Below are positions 27,529 to 38,663 of a DNA stretch of 64,000 nt, in pieces. Within the stretch, counting starts at the first letter, position 1. The number at the start of each line of letters is the position of its first letter. Below the pieces are notes generated by a model that did no database searches, was not told the DNA's origin, and saw nothing but the letters and a program-made list of their open reading frames with translations. The position numbers and the translations under genes were made by a program. The stretch is from assembly GCF_047496725.1 (NCBI RefSeq), contig NC_132982.1, forward strand, positions 6,713,001 to 6,777,000, written 5' to 3'. This stretch comes from Anoplolepis gracilipes. Lineage: Eukaryota; Arthropoda; Insecta; Hymenoptera; Formicidae.

Positions 27529-30500
27529 CTGAAGAAGGAGAGACAAATGTGAGCGAGTGGAGAGAGCCGTCGAGGTCGCGGCTGCTCCTCCTTTTCCCGC
27601 CGATTTAAATTATCCGGGCAGTTTCAGTTGTCAGGGGCAAAGGGCAGTCCACTCGATAAATCAGGCTCGAGTGACGCGCCTCGAGTGCCCTCCGACGTAA
27701 CAAAGAGAGAAAAAGAAATGGACAGAGGCAAGAGGTAAAAGAGAGCAAGAGAGCGAGGGATCCGATCGAAAACGCGAGAGAAAACCGAGAGCGATTCGGA
27801 AAGTGGCGCGTATTCGCAATTATTCTTAATTAAACATAACGTCCGACGATTTCGATTCAACTGCAGCGATTTACGACACGACACACGAATTCTCTTTTTA
27901 TATAAAGCTCCGCCGTCTCTTATCGGATCGCTTTGTACGTTCTGAGCGCATTCTGCGCTTCAACTTGCAGGGTTTTTCGCGAGGATTAATGAAAAAGGTT
28001 CGGTGACGCGCAATTTGTTGACCCGCTCTCGGATCGCCAGGCGAAATATCGTGCGCTAGACTCGAATCATCTCTCGCTCGTCTACCCTCATTTAGTATAC
28101 AGTTTCCAACGCTTCTATCTAGTTTCAATAGTACAGCAGAGGCGTTAAGCGGCGTGAATAATTCTTCCCGGGATCGAAGGCGCACTTTATTCCAAGAGAG
28201 GAATAATGTATTATAGATCTTAGTAGCTGATAAATCTTTCGATTTATCGGCGACATTGATCTGCACCGTACCGAGGATGTACGTGTACTACGTGACTAGA
28301 TTGCCGCATATATTCTTAGACTATACCGGCAAAAGACGTATAGTAATGCAGACGATAATGCTTTTATAGTAAATATATGACACAATATAATATATATATA
28401 TATACATATGAATATATAATTTTTAATTAAACTCACTCTCATATTAAATTCAGTACTTAAATAATTTATAAATTGCTAAACTAAAAATATTTGGAAATTA
28501 AAAACGTTACATTATAAAAACTAATAATAATTATTATAAATATATATTTTGCTCCAAATTAACTTATATTCAAATTATAAAAAATATATTATCAACATTT
28601 AATTTACACAATAAGAATTATTTAAAGCTCATTACATGTGCACACACATAGGGGATATAATTATCAGTATGATAATCTCATTCTATTAAGCATGTTTTGC
28701 ACATATTTGCATGTAGAAACATAATGATTTCCATATTCATGTTTGAGATGATGATGATGCCAATGAATTTAGTGATAACTTTAAAGCGAAATAATCAAAC
28801 CTAACACTTGGTGACAGGTTCCACGGTAATTAATTATATCTGGAAATTTAATGAAAACATTAGCAAGTATTTTAGGACATATAAATGATCGCCGTAAATA
28901 TTCGCCATTTAACAGTTGTAAACGGAATTCCCATTTAATTCACACCAACGCCATAAAGATTATGATCTTTATCCGACCGGGGAGGATGATATAAACCGAA
29001 GATAAGTAAACTAACTGTACGATAAATCAGTGAAATAAACACCCGCGAGTCGTGTCGCAAATAATATCATCTAATCATAAAAAAATAATAATAATAATAA
29101 TATAGACAATCTTCCTATTAATTATGTCAGTAATTATGTCTTTGAAATATAAAAAAATTGAATTTAAAACATTTTCGTAAAAGGACGATGTTATTTTCAT
29201 AAAAAAAAAAAAAAAAACACGTTTTTGATTCGTGCTTATTCCCTTATCTGACTTTTTTTCGCATCAGAACACGCAGAATATGCGTGGTTCAGGTAGTGGT
29301 TCCTTGTTACGTTATATCCTTCGAGTACGGAGATGCCGCTCACCTGGTTTCACCTGCGCACCGCGTCTTAATGCGTCGAGGTGAGTCGCTATATCCGGTC
29401 CCGGCGAGATAAACATAAACCGCGACACAACGACGATGACGACGACGACATCGCGTTGGGTGCGATGTAAAGTCGACGACCCGAAGGGGATTCATGCTGA
29501 TGCAAGTTATACCAACGTCGGCGTACGATGCTAGTCAAAAGTGCCCTAACCCCGATACCCTTACGTTACAAAATGATTCGATATCCCTACGTTACAAAAT
29601 GTGTATCCCGGCCGGATACATCTATCCTTCGAAATATGTTATGCAGTAAAATAAATCACGTTCTATCACGGGACACCCGTGGCTTTACCGTGCAACCTTT
29701 CAGCCAAAGATAGTGCAGTCTAAACTAAGAAAAACGGCCATTGTTTCGAACTAGAAGCGTCAATATACATATTAAGTTATATAGCTATTATGTCATGTAT
29801 TGATCTGCGTTCGAGTATCTAAAAACTTACACATGCGAAAGTCTAAAACTTATGATTTCTAAAACTTTTTTTTTGGTAAAAATATTATTCATTATGGATT
29901 AATAACGGCTTAGAAAACATCCTTGATAATAAAAAAAATTTTATAATATTTTATAATATTTTTTTAGTTTCATTTCATATTAGTATTGCAGAATGATTTT
30001 CATTTTAAAATGAGTATAAAAAAAATAAAAAATAAAAAAAGATTGAGATATACATATATGCTTTAAAAGATATAAACAATGTATTTTACCTATATAAAAT
30101 ATACATTATATGTATAATATTTTACTAGACTGATATATTATAAAATATGTTTATTACTCGTATTAAAAAAAAATCAATTTTTTTAATGCCATATATATAT
30201 AATATTTATTCATTAAAATAAAGTTAATCTCCGACATTTATCGTTTTTCCGAAACTAATCTCTACTCCTTGACTCTTAATTGTAAATACACACTCGCTCC
30301 TTCGAGATGTAGAGAATGGCTAATTAAATACATTTCATTATTGATGTTGACTTTCACATGCATAATATTACACGATGGTTTCAAAATAATGATTTCGTTT
30401 ATTTCATATATTTTGCATCGTTAACGTATAATGTAAATAATAATCTTGCGAAATTAGTTTCTGATGAAATAATCTATGCAAATTTAAAAGGGATATTTGT

Positions 30501-32883
30501 ATGTGAAAGAGATATTTATATAATATTTTAAAACCCGATATATTTAAATGATAATAAGGAAATATAATAGTATATTCATCTCACACTAGTGTTATGCAAT
30601 TATTTAATTAAATTCATTAAGTTTTTTTAATATTATGCGTTATTTGATGTCACCTTTTATTACTTCGCTAATTAATACGTCTAATTATATTTCATTTATA
30701 AAATATTTACATTAACATGTTTTAATATATTAAGTAGTGGTAAAAAATTGCATACGCATTAATAAAAGTAAAATTTACCCGGATCATAAATTTATTTTAA
30801 AAAGTCAATATTGAATTCTATTTTATCGCAACGTAATTTTTTTAAATTTAATTGCATTTGTTTCGATTAAATGCAATATTTTCAGCATTAAACAAATATC
30901 GAATAACTTAAAAAACAAGTAAATTGATAATATAATTACCCTGCCAAGCAAGTAAACTGTGGTGACATAGCCTAATATCACAATGGTGAGAAAGAACCAT
31001 ATCGCCCCTCGAGTCCAAAGCTTAGAAATTCCAATCTTTTTTCCCTCAATGATAAAGTACCGCATACCTGCAAAGTTACGGCGGGTAACAAGTACGTGCA
31101 TAGTTTCGGTGCAACAACAGTTTCGCAAAAGTGGCACGCTTATCGTACGGAACTGACAATGAGACTGTCTGAAGCTTCGTCTACATACGATTTTCACTCT
31201 CTTTCGCAGTAATGCTATCTCATAACAACCTACCGTTTATTTTTATTACATTTTTAAAAAACTTGAAGTGCAAAGATACGCATTAAGTGAGTACGTTGGT
31301 GCATATACTTTTTATACGAAAAATTCCGGGTGAGATAATTAAATAATAAAATATAAAACAATGTAACATGTTGGAAAACACAAAAATATTATAAACATTA
31401 GAAAAAAGTATCTCTCTCTGTCTCTTCATTCAAGTTCAATAAAATATATGATGCTCTGTAATTAACAATTTAAAATTTTTTTGAACGCACTTTCCTTGAA
31501 CTTTTTAAATTTATCAAATTTATTACGAGATGCATTAGGCATCGGGAAATATTCGCAGAGTATCACGCCAATATTCCGGAAAATTTCGAGTTGATAAGTT
31601 TCGATTAAAAAGATTACTCACCCAAAAGACACACCGCGGCTAATCCCACCGTAACGATAGTGAGCAACGTTAAGATGAGTAGGTCCGATTGTATATTTCT
31701 ACGGTTCCGCGGATGGCTGATCCATATTCTCAGAGATTCTGGCCTGCAGGTACCCATAAAAATGATAACTACGCGCGGCCAGGTCATTAAGATAAAAGCT
31801 CAAAAAATTCATCCTTAGAGAGTTGTGCACTCACACCTGAATGAAATACTTGCGCTGTTTAACTTGTAGAATCTTTTGTATAATATAAATATCGCTCGCT
31901 TTATTACATAAAAATTTTAAAAAAGAACAAAATTCAAATAGATGAAATTAAAATAAAAGATGTCATTTAGAATTAAATATTTAATGGGAAAAATAAATTT
32001 ACTTACTGCTCAAATACTAAATCACTTCAACAACCAAATTTTAAATTTAAAATGATAGATTGTATGTTATTTTAGTACATAAATCAAAATGGGTAACGCT
32101 TCACTTTGTCACGATTCCTCGAGCAATTTACTCGATACATCATCTTTGAGACTCAAGTTAACTCCAAACTGCAACCTGATCGGCTCGCAGCACGAAAACA
32201 AATTGCGCGGAAGGAAATAGAAAAAAAAATGACCGAGCAATTCATCGCGGAAAGGAGAATAATGGGTGCGGTGGAAAACGAAATAGGAAATGCGCCGGCG
32301 CGCGCGAGAGATCGAAATGCAGGTGCTTGAATTACATCTGGTTTGCGAAACCGCGCTCTCGCCCGTCTTCTTATCCGATAAATATAATACTCACCATCGA
32401 TAACGAGGTGTCTCCACAGCATTGAAGTAGTAACGGCACAATTCGCAATAAGTTCGACACGATTGATTCAGCCATCGTTCCAAGCAAGACAAGTGCACGT
32501 AAGCCAGCGTGCCCTTGCACCTAGAAGATATATGCCGCGTGTATCGCACTGAATATTGTAACGTGTTATTGTGTGTGTGTGTGTGTTGTAACATCACTCA
32601 TGTGTGACGTCAAAATGTTACACGATTTTATCGCAAGAGAATAAAAAAGGAACATACGAAGATTACGCTTCTTTGTCAAACTTGAAATTTTATTAGGGTC
32701 GTTTACAGACACAAAAACTCGACGAATTGCGTCTAGACAGCAGTCCGAGATGAGATTGTAAAGGATAAAAGCTAAGTGGCTTCGTTGATTCTTTCGCTGT
32801 ACCTTTCGAGTACATTTGCTCGGCCGCTTTCAAGCAGATGTAAAAGACTAAAATACGGACTCAATTTTTAAAATCTTTATTTG

Positions 32884-32918
<35 letters not shown>

Positions 32919-35900
32919 ACTGTGTCGATTAATAATTCCCTCATAAAAACGCTATTATTAATTTGGCATTTAAATAATGTGCTATATCCAAATTATAAAA
33001 ATATATATACATAAAATTATTTTTTCAAATATCTTTAAATACGAACAAAGTTACAATGACGTGTACATATCAACTGCATTCTATATAGAATTTACATCCA
33101 ACAGGAAATATTAAATCGTAAACGCAAATGTTGTCGCAAGCGCGGAATACATTTTGCCACCGAGAACGTAAGAGATGAATTATACCCTGTTCCACGTTAT
33201 ATTCTGGCCGCTTCAAGCCCGAGCGCCTATGGTTCTCAAAGTAACAGTCGGATTAGAAAAGATTTCCGTAAGTTCGAGAATTATGACGGTAAACGCTCAG
33301 GAGATTTGCAGCGGGTCGCATTCTCTCATTTCGCGCGTTTCCCACTGCATTTTCACATAGTTCTTCGAGCACGAGTTGTGTGTCCTTAATCGCCGGGACA
33401 CGTTCCACGAACTATTCATTCATTTACGCCTTTCCAGTCTCTCGGTTGCACCCGGTTAGGTAGTGAATGAGAAAGGGTAAGAGAGAACAAAAGAGTAGTT
33501 TCCTTCTTATAACGTCTCGTCCTCCTCCCCCCCCTCCCCCCTCGTTGCCGCTCCCTTCCGTTCCTTCTTAGCACGAGCTACCATCACGCAAGCCAACGCG
33601 AGAATTATGCGACTACGTGAGGTCGATTTCGGCGTCGAGCCGGTATATATACTTCATTCGACGATAAAGTCACGACGTTTCGCTTTGTCAGTCGCGTTAA
33701 ACGATCGCTGTTCTCTAGTGGGAGAGAGTTGGGGGTGTAATCTCGTTATTATAAACAGCACCGGCAACTATCACGACAGGCTTGCGTCATCCTCGCTTCC
33801 TATGCGTCTTTCGTCTGCAATGTGTGCAGCAGCGCGCAAATTAGTCCGAACGAGATACGGAAGTGAGCAAGTCTAAACTGCTACTGTCTGTTGTGCAGTT
33901 CGGTGATCCCGAAGACAAGTTTATGCGTTAAAGTCTCGTCAAGTTGATATCAGACAGCTCAAACGTTCCAGATTTCCTTGTAAAATAAAGGGAACAGTTA
34001 CGACTCAAGATAATTCACAAGAATGATAATCCAAAGATTAAAATTTTTTTTCATTAATATACAGAAAGGTAATCTGTAATATAAATTTACAATACGCATG
34101 GCGTTTTAACTTGAACTTTTGACACAGAAGAAAAGTTAAACGAGAAAGCTCTTGTTGATTTCCTAATATCGTTAAGTCCATTAAAGACATCCTATAGACA
34201 GTATATTGTATAAGCATGGAAAATGACAGAAAATTGCTCCACAAATGAAAATATGCGATGTAACAAAAAATTAACGCGACGTGCAGAAACGAGTAAAACA
34301 ATTCTCTTTTATATGATTTGCTTGCCTCGCGGCTCGACGTCATAAACTTTTCTCTTTGGCAGGGCGTGGCAGAATGTACATGGACGATGATTAGCTCGCG
34401 TATCCGGAGGGAAACTGAGTTATCGTCCGATGAAATTTATGCTGCTTTTCTTTCACGGCGCGATTCGCGGAGTATGGCTACCGCATTATGACATCAGTTT
34501 TGCGATTGTTCCGGCGAACAATGCTCGGTATGCAACAGAATCCGGAATACTCCGTCAGCGTCGAGTGCGATATAAGGAGCGTTATTAAACGAGAAATAAT
34601 TCGCGGGCGGCCGTTGCGAAAGTTGCCGGTGCATCGCTCGGAAAAATTTCAACTTCCGATAATGAAATTTTAACCAGTTCACCACTCATATATATACACA
34701 CACACACACACATATTTACAACAATCCTATATACATACTTTTAAATATTACCGTATTAGTTCGTAATGCATATTTAATTAATAATTGTTGCATCACGTAC
34801 GACATTCGTGAAAAACCTTTACACCCTTAATGCAAAGTATAATTACCATAAATTGCATATAATAAACAAAGATGGATGAGATTAATATTTTCGTGAAAAG
34901 AGTGTCGTCGTCCATTTCTCTCGAAAAGCGAAGAAATAATAGAGGTAAGAAAATAGATTTGCTTACTCGAGTAAAATCAAGCGTTCGTATTATGGAATAT
35001 GAGATCACGATTTTGGTGACAATTCTCCCGAAACTATATACGATTTCACAACGAACAACCACTCCGTTTTTCAACGTAAATAATCAGTCGTGTCAAAATT
35101 CGTGTTGATTCATACATCTAGTCGATCAGATTTCTCGTCGGATGCAGGGGCGACGGCGACAGCATCGTCACATTTACCATCGCCTGTCTAATGTTGCCGT
35201 GGTAACACGGAAAGAAATGGGTCACAAGATATAAATGTAGCACGTAGTCGGAAATTCTCACGAGGTTTTCACAAATTAAGCCTCTACGAACGAGAAGGAG
35301 CGACTTAGATCGTTAAGTTGACAAGCAGTGCAGATGCCACTTGCAAAAAAAACGGTAATAAGGGCACGCGATCTTTGCCAAAGAGTTAAATGAAATCATA
35401 ATAAGAGCTGATGGAGAGAAAGTAAAAAATTTTATAATTGTGAAACAATTTAATTGAATCCCTTCCTCGTTCTTTTTTTTTTTAATCGTGAAAAAGATCG
35501 TCTGACAATGAAAGAATGCGGAATTATAGTTACACTAAAAAACATTCATTAATATTAGTTTTTCTCGAACTCTACGAAGCTGGAGCGAGAAAGAAAGCTT
35601 TGTAAATTCAAATAATAGATATCAACAGACTTTCAAAGTAATGAATCAACTCGAGACATTTTGAACGTCTTTAACTTTCCGAGTATACTGACAGACAATC
35701 TCCCACGATATTTCATTAGCTGACACGAAATGATCATCATTTAATCGAGATTTAACACTAATTAATTAGTGTCTGTCTTCCATCTGATACTAACGCGAAA
35801 TTAGCATTTGTCGCTTTGCGCAGCGTACATTGTGATAGATGGAGAAGAGTAGGCTATTGGGAATCAGAGCAATTGAATGCTTTTCTCGCCGCTTGTCTTA

Positions 35901-37870
35901 TCGCGATTTGTGTATAAAGACTTTGTTTTTCATGTAATTAAATCTATCGCTAATCAACTCTACAAACTTGATTAAAATTCCAATTTGAAATGTCTAACGA
36001 TATATAGCTGGTAATGAAGAGTTAAATTAAATCTTACTTAAAATGAAAGCTATTAAAAATTAACCAAAAATAGAGAAAAAGATTCTCCTAATTCTTTCCT
36101 AATTCTTGAAACTCTCTACACATACATACAGCTAAATAATTATTATAATTATTACAATATCTTCGAGAGTCATTGTTGTAGAATATTGAAGAAATCAACT
36201 GGCACACATTTTAAAACTGAGTTATTATTTTGAAAAATACATTTAATTTATATATACCTAAGTCTATTCCGTATTTTTCACGCACGCTTTCGTAGCAAAA
36301 TTTTTCGCCATGTATATCGTTTAAGCGCGTCAACAGAAATATCTAAAGCTGAATCCGCAGGATTTAAATATCGCGACGCTCCGCCATTAATACGTAAGCA
36401 CTTCCCATTTCGGTGAGCACCACATTTTTCCCGATCCTATTAAGTATGAAAGATGGGACGTTCGTAAGATGGCGAAATTCTATCCTAAATCCCAGACCGT
36501 AGCTACGCGAATGATGTACATCGTTCGTTTTGCATGACGATAAAGTTTTCAAAGTCATAAATGCACAACATCTCTTCTGCTGCCTCTCATATGCATGCGC
36601 ATGTTACAGTTGGCTTTTTTTTCAAATTCAAAAATTCTACATATATATAAGAAAATGTGTATATATATATATATATATATATGTCTGTTTGTACACGAAA
36701 AAAGCTACAATTATATATATTTATTAATGAATAATGTTTCAGCGTAAAAAAATGATACATCATATCCGTTTACTGTTTTATATTAGAAAGTTTTTTCAAA
36801 ATGATTTCGTAAATTTATTTCAACATTATTAATATGTATATGTCAAGATAAATATTTCAAAATATATTTAATTGTATTCATTTCTTGCACATATTAGTTT
36901 TATTATGCAACCTGATATGTTCTACATTTGCATAATTAATTAAAAGAAATTTCTATTTTAATATTAGAAATATGTCTTTATATAATATAAAAAAATTATT
37001 ATAATTTCGAGATAAAAACTTAGGTTGGAGACTCGATAGTGTAACTCGAAATCTCAGCTGTTACATTAAGTAACTTAATCTAACAATAAGCTTATTCTGA
37101 GATCCGTCCAATTACGTTTCTTAAATTGGTGCTCTACCTTGGGTTATCTCCAAATACATCTGCAAGCTCTCTAAATACCCGACTCAAGCATATTAATCCA
37201 CATATATACGTACTCGCGCGAATGATTAATAAATAGATTCGACAAAGAATTATTAAAATAATTTTTTTGTCTAACTTGTAGAAATTTAAGGATTGTAATA
37301 AATTCCTTTTTTGACGTCGCTACAAACGGAGAATGTATACACATACATATATTGATACGCTTAATACGTCAAAACTCAATATATCGTAATTATTATATTA
37401 ATATATCTAACAGTACTGCCACGGACAAAACCAATATTCCCTTTTTGTATTCATTACTTGTTTTATATATTTATTTTATTTCACGTTTTCATTTATTTAT
37501 TCTCTCGTTTAATCGAGAGATCGTCCAAACAGATTTCCCAAAATTGAGGTTTCGCCCGTGCAAGCAGCGCTGCTCGGCCCGTAATCGAGAGAGTATGCAT
37601 TTACCTACAAGGGGAAATGAGCGGTTCCTTCGCCGTGTTCGTGTGACATATTCGGCAGACGCTGGAGCCGACCGAGATCAGGCTACGGGTAAGCCGATGC
37701 TGTTGTCCGACGCCCCCCGGAGACATTTGCTGCGTGTCGCGGCCATTTAAATTGCAAGCCGAACCCTCGGGAACGATGGCCGACGGCAACATCGGTATGC
37801 TGCGCTCGTGCTCCAAGTTAACTGTGGAATCAGCCAGAGAGGACACATACGGTGCGCAGTGCATATGCAT
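27361..37870 (-). CDS. MARCHF2/3: MARCH-type (RING-CH) membrane E3 ubiquitin ligase, five coding exons
   Basis: Spliced gene; coding exons 37870-37605, 32520-32395, 31743-31622, 31067-30940 and 27528-27361 join in frame to 269 residues. All introns are GT-AG, with phases 2, 2, 1 and 0. Seen: a complete C4HC3 RING-CH domain with ligands C72, C75, C88, C90, H98, C101, C114 and C117 (spacing C-x2-C-x12-C-x-C-x7-H-x2-C-x12-C-x2-C); membrane segments at about residues 152-171 and 193-212; then an aromatic/basic segment near 220-232 and a Ser/Asp/Glu-rich tail. Known of the family: MARCH ligases sit in endosomal, Golgi or plasma membranes with both termini cytosolic, recruit an E2 through the RING and ubiquitinate membrane proteins for endocytosis and lysosomal sorting. 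The domain order and the WYRWW...NVRL segment after the second membrane helix fit MARCHF2/MARCHF3 best; these two cannot be separated here. The length is near that of human MARCHF2/3 (about 250). The substrate is unknown. Untranslated exons were not found. Confidence 0.93.
27529..30939 (-). other. Last intron of the MARCH-type gene (3.4 kb)
   Basis: The half nearest the terminal exon (27540-28300) is GC-richer and carries purine-rich stretches. The rest is AT-rich with (AT)n near 28390-28404, AAT trinucleotides near 29087-29101, a 15-base A run near 29202 and a 26-bp-period duplication (29554-29603). No additional exon was recognised. ORFs of 86 and 122 codons here match nothing I know and do not fit the splice pattern. 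Confidence 0.65.
29554..29603. repeat. Tandem duplication, period 26
   Basis: Two copies of a segment starting GATA and containing ACGTTACAAAATG, 26 bases apart, inside the last intron of the MARCH-type gene. Confidence 0.7.
30940..31067 (-). CDS. MARCHF2/3: MARCH-type ligase, coding exon 4 (second membrane segment)
   Basis: This exon encodes G172 to R214. A short polar loop containing EGKK separates the two hydrophobic segments; the second spans about residues 193-212. The acceptor is AACTTTGCAG and the donor is AGG|GTAATT (GT at 30939-30938), phase 0. The donor has a weaker +5 position than the others, which leaves room for read-through or an alternative 3' exon. Read-through would add about 40 mostly hydrophobic and basic codons. 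Confidence 0.9.
31622..31743 (-). CDS. MARCHF2/3: MARCH-type ligase, coding exon 3 (linker and first membrane segment)
   Basis: This exon encodes W131 to L171 plus one base of G172. The amphipathic linker PESLRIWISHPRNRRN precedes a hydrophobic stretch (about residues 152-171) with no charged residue, read as the first membrane helix. The acceptor is ACCTGCAG (AG at 31745-31744) and the donor is G|GTGAGT (GT at 31621-31620), phase 1. Confidence 0.92.
32395..32520 (-). CDS. MARCHF2/3: MARCH-type ligase, coding exon 2 (second half of the RING)
   Basis: This exon encodes R89 to R130 and supplies C90, H98, C101, C114 and C117, completing the RING-CH domain. It includes the SCLERWL and YCELC motifs typical of MARCHF2/3-like RINGs; W105 lies in the usual E2-contacting position. 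The acceptor is TATCTTCTAG (AG at 32522-32521) and the donor is TG|GTGAGT (GT at 32394-32393), phase 2. Confidence 0.93.
32884..32917. repeat. Poly-A tract (34 bases)
   Basis: The longest homopolymer in the window, in the first intron of the MARCH-type gene. On the gene's own strand it is a T run. No retroelement body was recognised upstream. Confidence 0.9.
33521..33543. repeat. C-rich tract, potential G-quadruplex on the minus strand
   Basis: Two long C runs separated by single T bases, flanked by CCTCCT. The complementary strand has enough G-runs to form a four-tract quadruplex. It lies within the GC-richer island of the first intron. Confidence 0.5.
35193..35206. promoter_or_regulatory. 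Palindromic X-box-like site
   Basis: GTTGCCGTGGTAAC closely matches the RFX-family X-box consensus: two inverted half-sites with a short spacer. It lies in the first intron of the MARCH-type gene, about 2.4 kb from exon 1. X-boxes often mark ciliary genes, which would be an odd partner for this ligase, so it may be fortuitous. Confidence 0.3.
37605..37870 (-). CDS. MARCHF2/3: MARCH-type ligase, coding exon 1 (start and first half of the RING)
   Basis: This exon encodes residues 1-88 plus two bases of R89. ATG at 37870-37868 is the first in frame, because a stop codon (37897-37895) lies eight codons upstream. A second ATG two codons on is an alternative start. The N-terminal 70 residues are low in recognisable structure, as usual for the cytosolic N-terminus of the family. 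The exon then enters the RING with C72-R-I-C75 and ends just after C88. The donor is AG|GTAAAT (GT at 37604-37603), phase 2. The RING is split by the 5.1-kb intron that follows. Confidence 0.9.
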
Positions 37871-38644
37871 GATCCACCACGTACTCGCGCTTATTTACAC
37901 CCCATTCGCTATTGCCGCGCCAGGCTTTAAGCGTCTATTTTCTATAGCGGACCGATCGGAAATCTGATAATAGTTCGCACAGTGGTTGGCAACCCGCATG
38001 CTCTCAATGGAGTCTCTCTATTCAATTATTATCTACGAATCCTCCAAATTTCTCGTTGAACGAAAACTCGACTTTTCAAATATAGCGTATTTATGTTCTC
38101 GGGCTAAACTTTAAAGAGAAAAGATAAAACTTCAAAAGAGTAATTTTTCTTCTGATAAAAAAACTGAAAAAACCTAAATATCTGTAATCGAAAGACTTTA
38201 AATCATAATTTTCACAAAGAATATACTATAGATAATTTTAAATCATATGTGATTAAACGAAATAGTAGTCACGTGTGTACTAAAAATTAATATTCTTTCC
38301 GAGATTATATTTCTGTCTTAAAGAATTTTCTTTTTAATCTTTCTTAAGCTTTCTTTTAAACTGTTTTCTAATATTTATTTTTTTTTAGATATTTTCCGAA
38401 ATCTAAACAGAATCAATGCTATTTTGTATGCATTACTTGACCGGTTTGAAGAGAAAGTTGCACATAACGCGGTGCATATGCATGAGCGATCACGAGAGGA
38501 GTTTCTGCATTCATTTATTCACTATTCGGATCTAAATCGAATTTATTTGAAGTTTCGACATGAAATCTGACGGCAGTTTATTGAATGGCGAAGTTAGTGA
38601 ACACGCTGATGTATTGACTTTAAAAGTTCAAAAATTGTATTAAC

Positions 38645-38663
38645 AAAAAAAAAAAAAAAAAAA
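38645..38663. repeat. Poly-A tract (19 bases)
   Basis: An uninterrupted A run. Simple sequence. Confidence 0.85.

Larger units (their letters stand above)
32521..37604 (-). other. First intron of the MARCH-type gene (5.1 kb)
   Basis: Mostly AT-rich. It holds a 34-base A run (32884-32917), a GC-richer island (about 33120-33960) with a pyrimidine/C-rich tract, a TG repeat near 32572-32586, AC repeats near 34698-34712, a palindromic X-box-like site (35193-35206) and an AT dinucleotide run (36661-36682). I see no further coding exon in it on either strand. Confidence 0.7.

Noticed and set aside
30823..31197. 124-codon continuous ORF
   Set aside because: It is exon 4 of the MARCH-type gene read through both flanking introns. 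The spliced exon 31067-30940 explains the conserved part.
32884..32917. Poly-A tract as a possible retroposon tail
   Set aside because: No element body upstream and no target-site duplication could be recognised; treated as simple sequence.
33643..33692. TATATATA followed by TCAGTC as an insect core promoter
   Set aside because: The spacing of about 44 bases is longer than the usual TATA-to-initiator distance of about 30.
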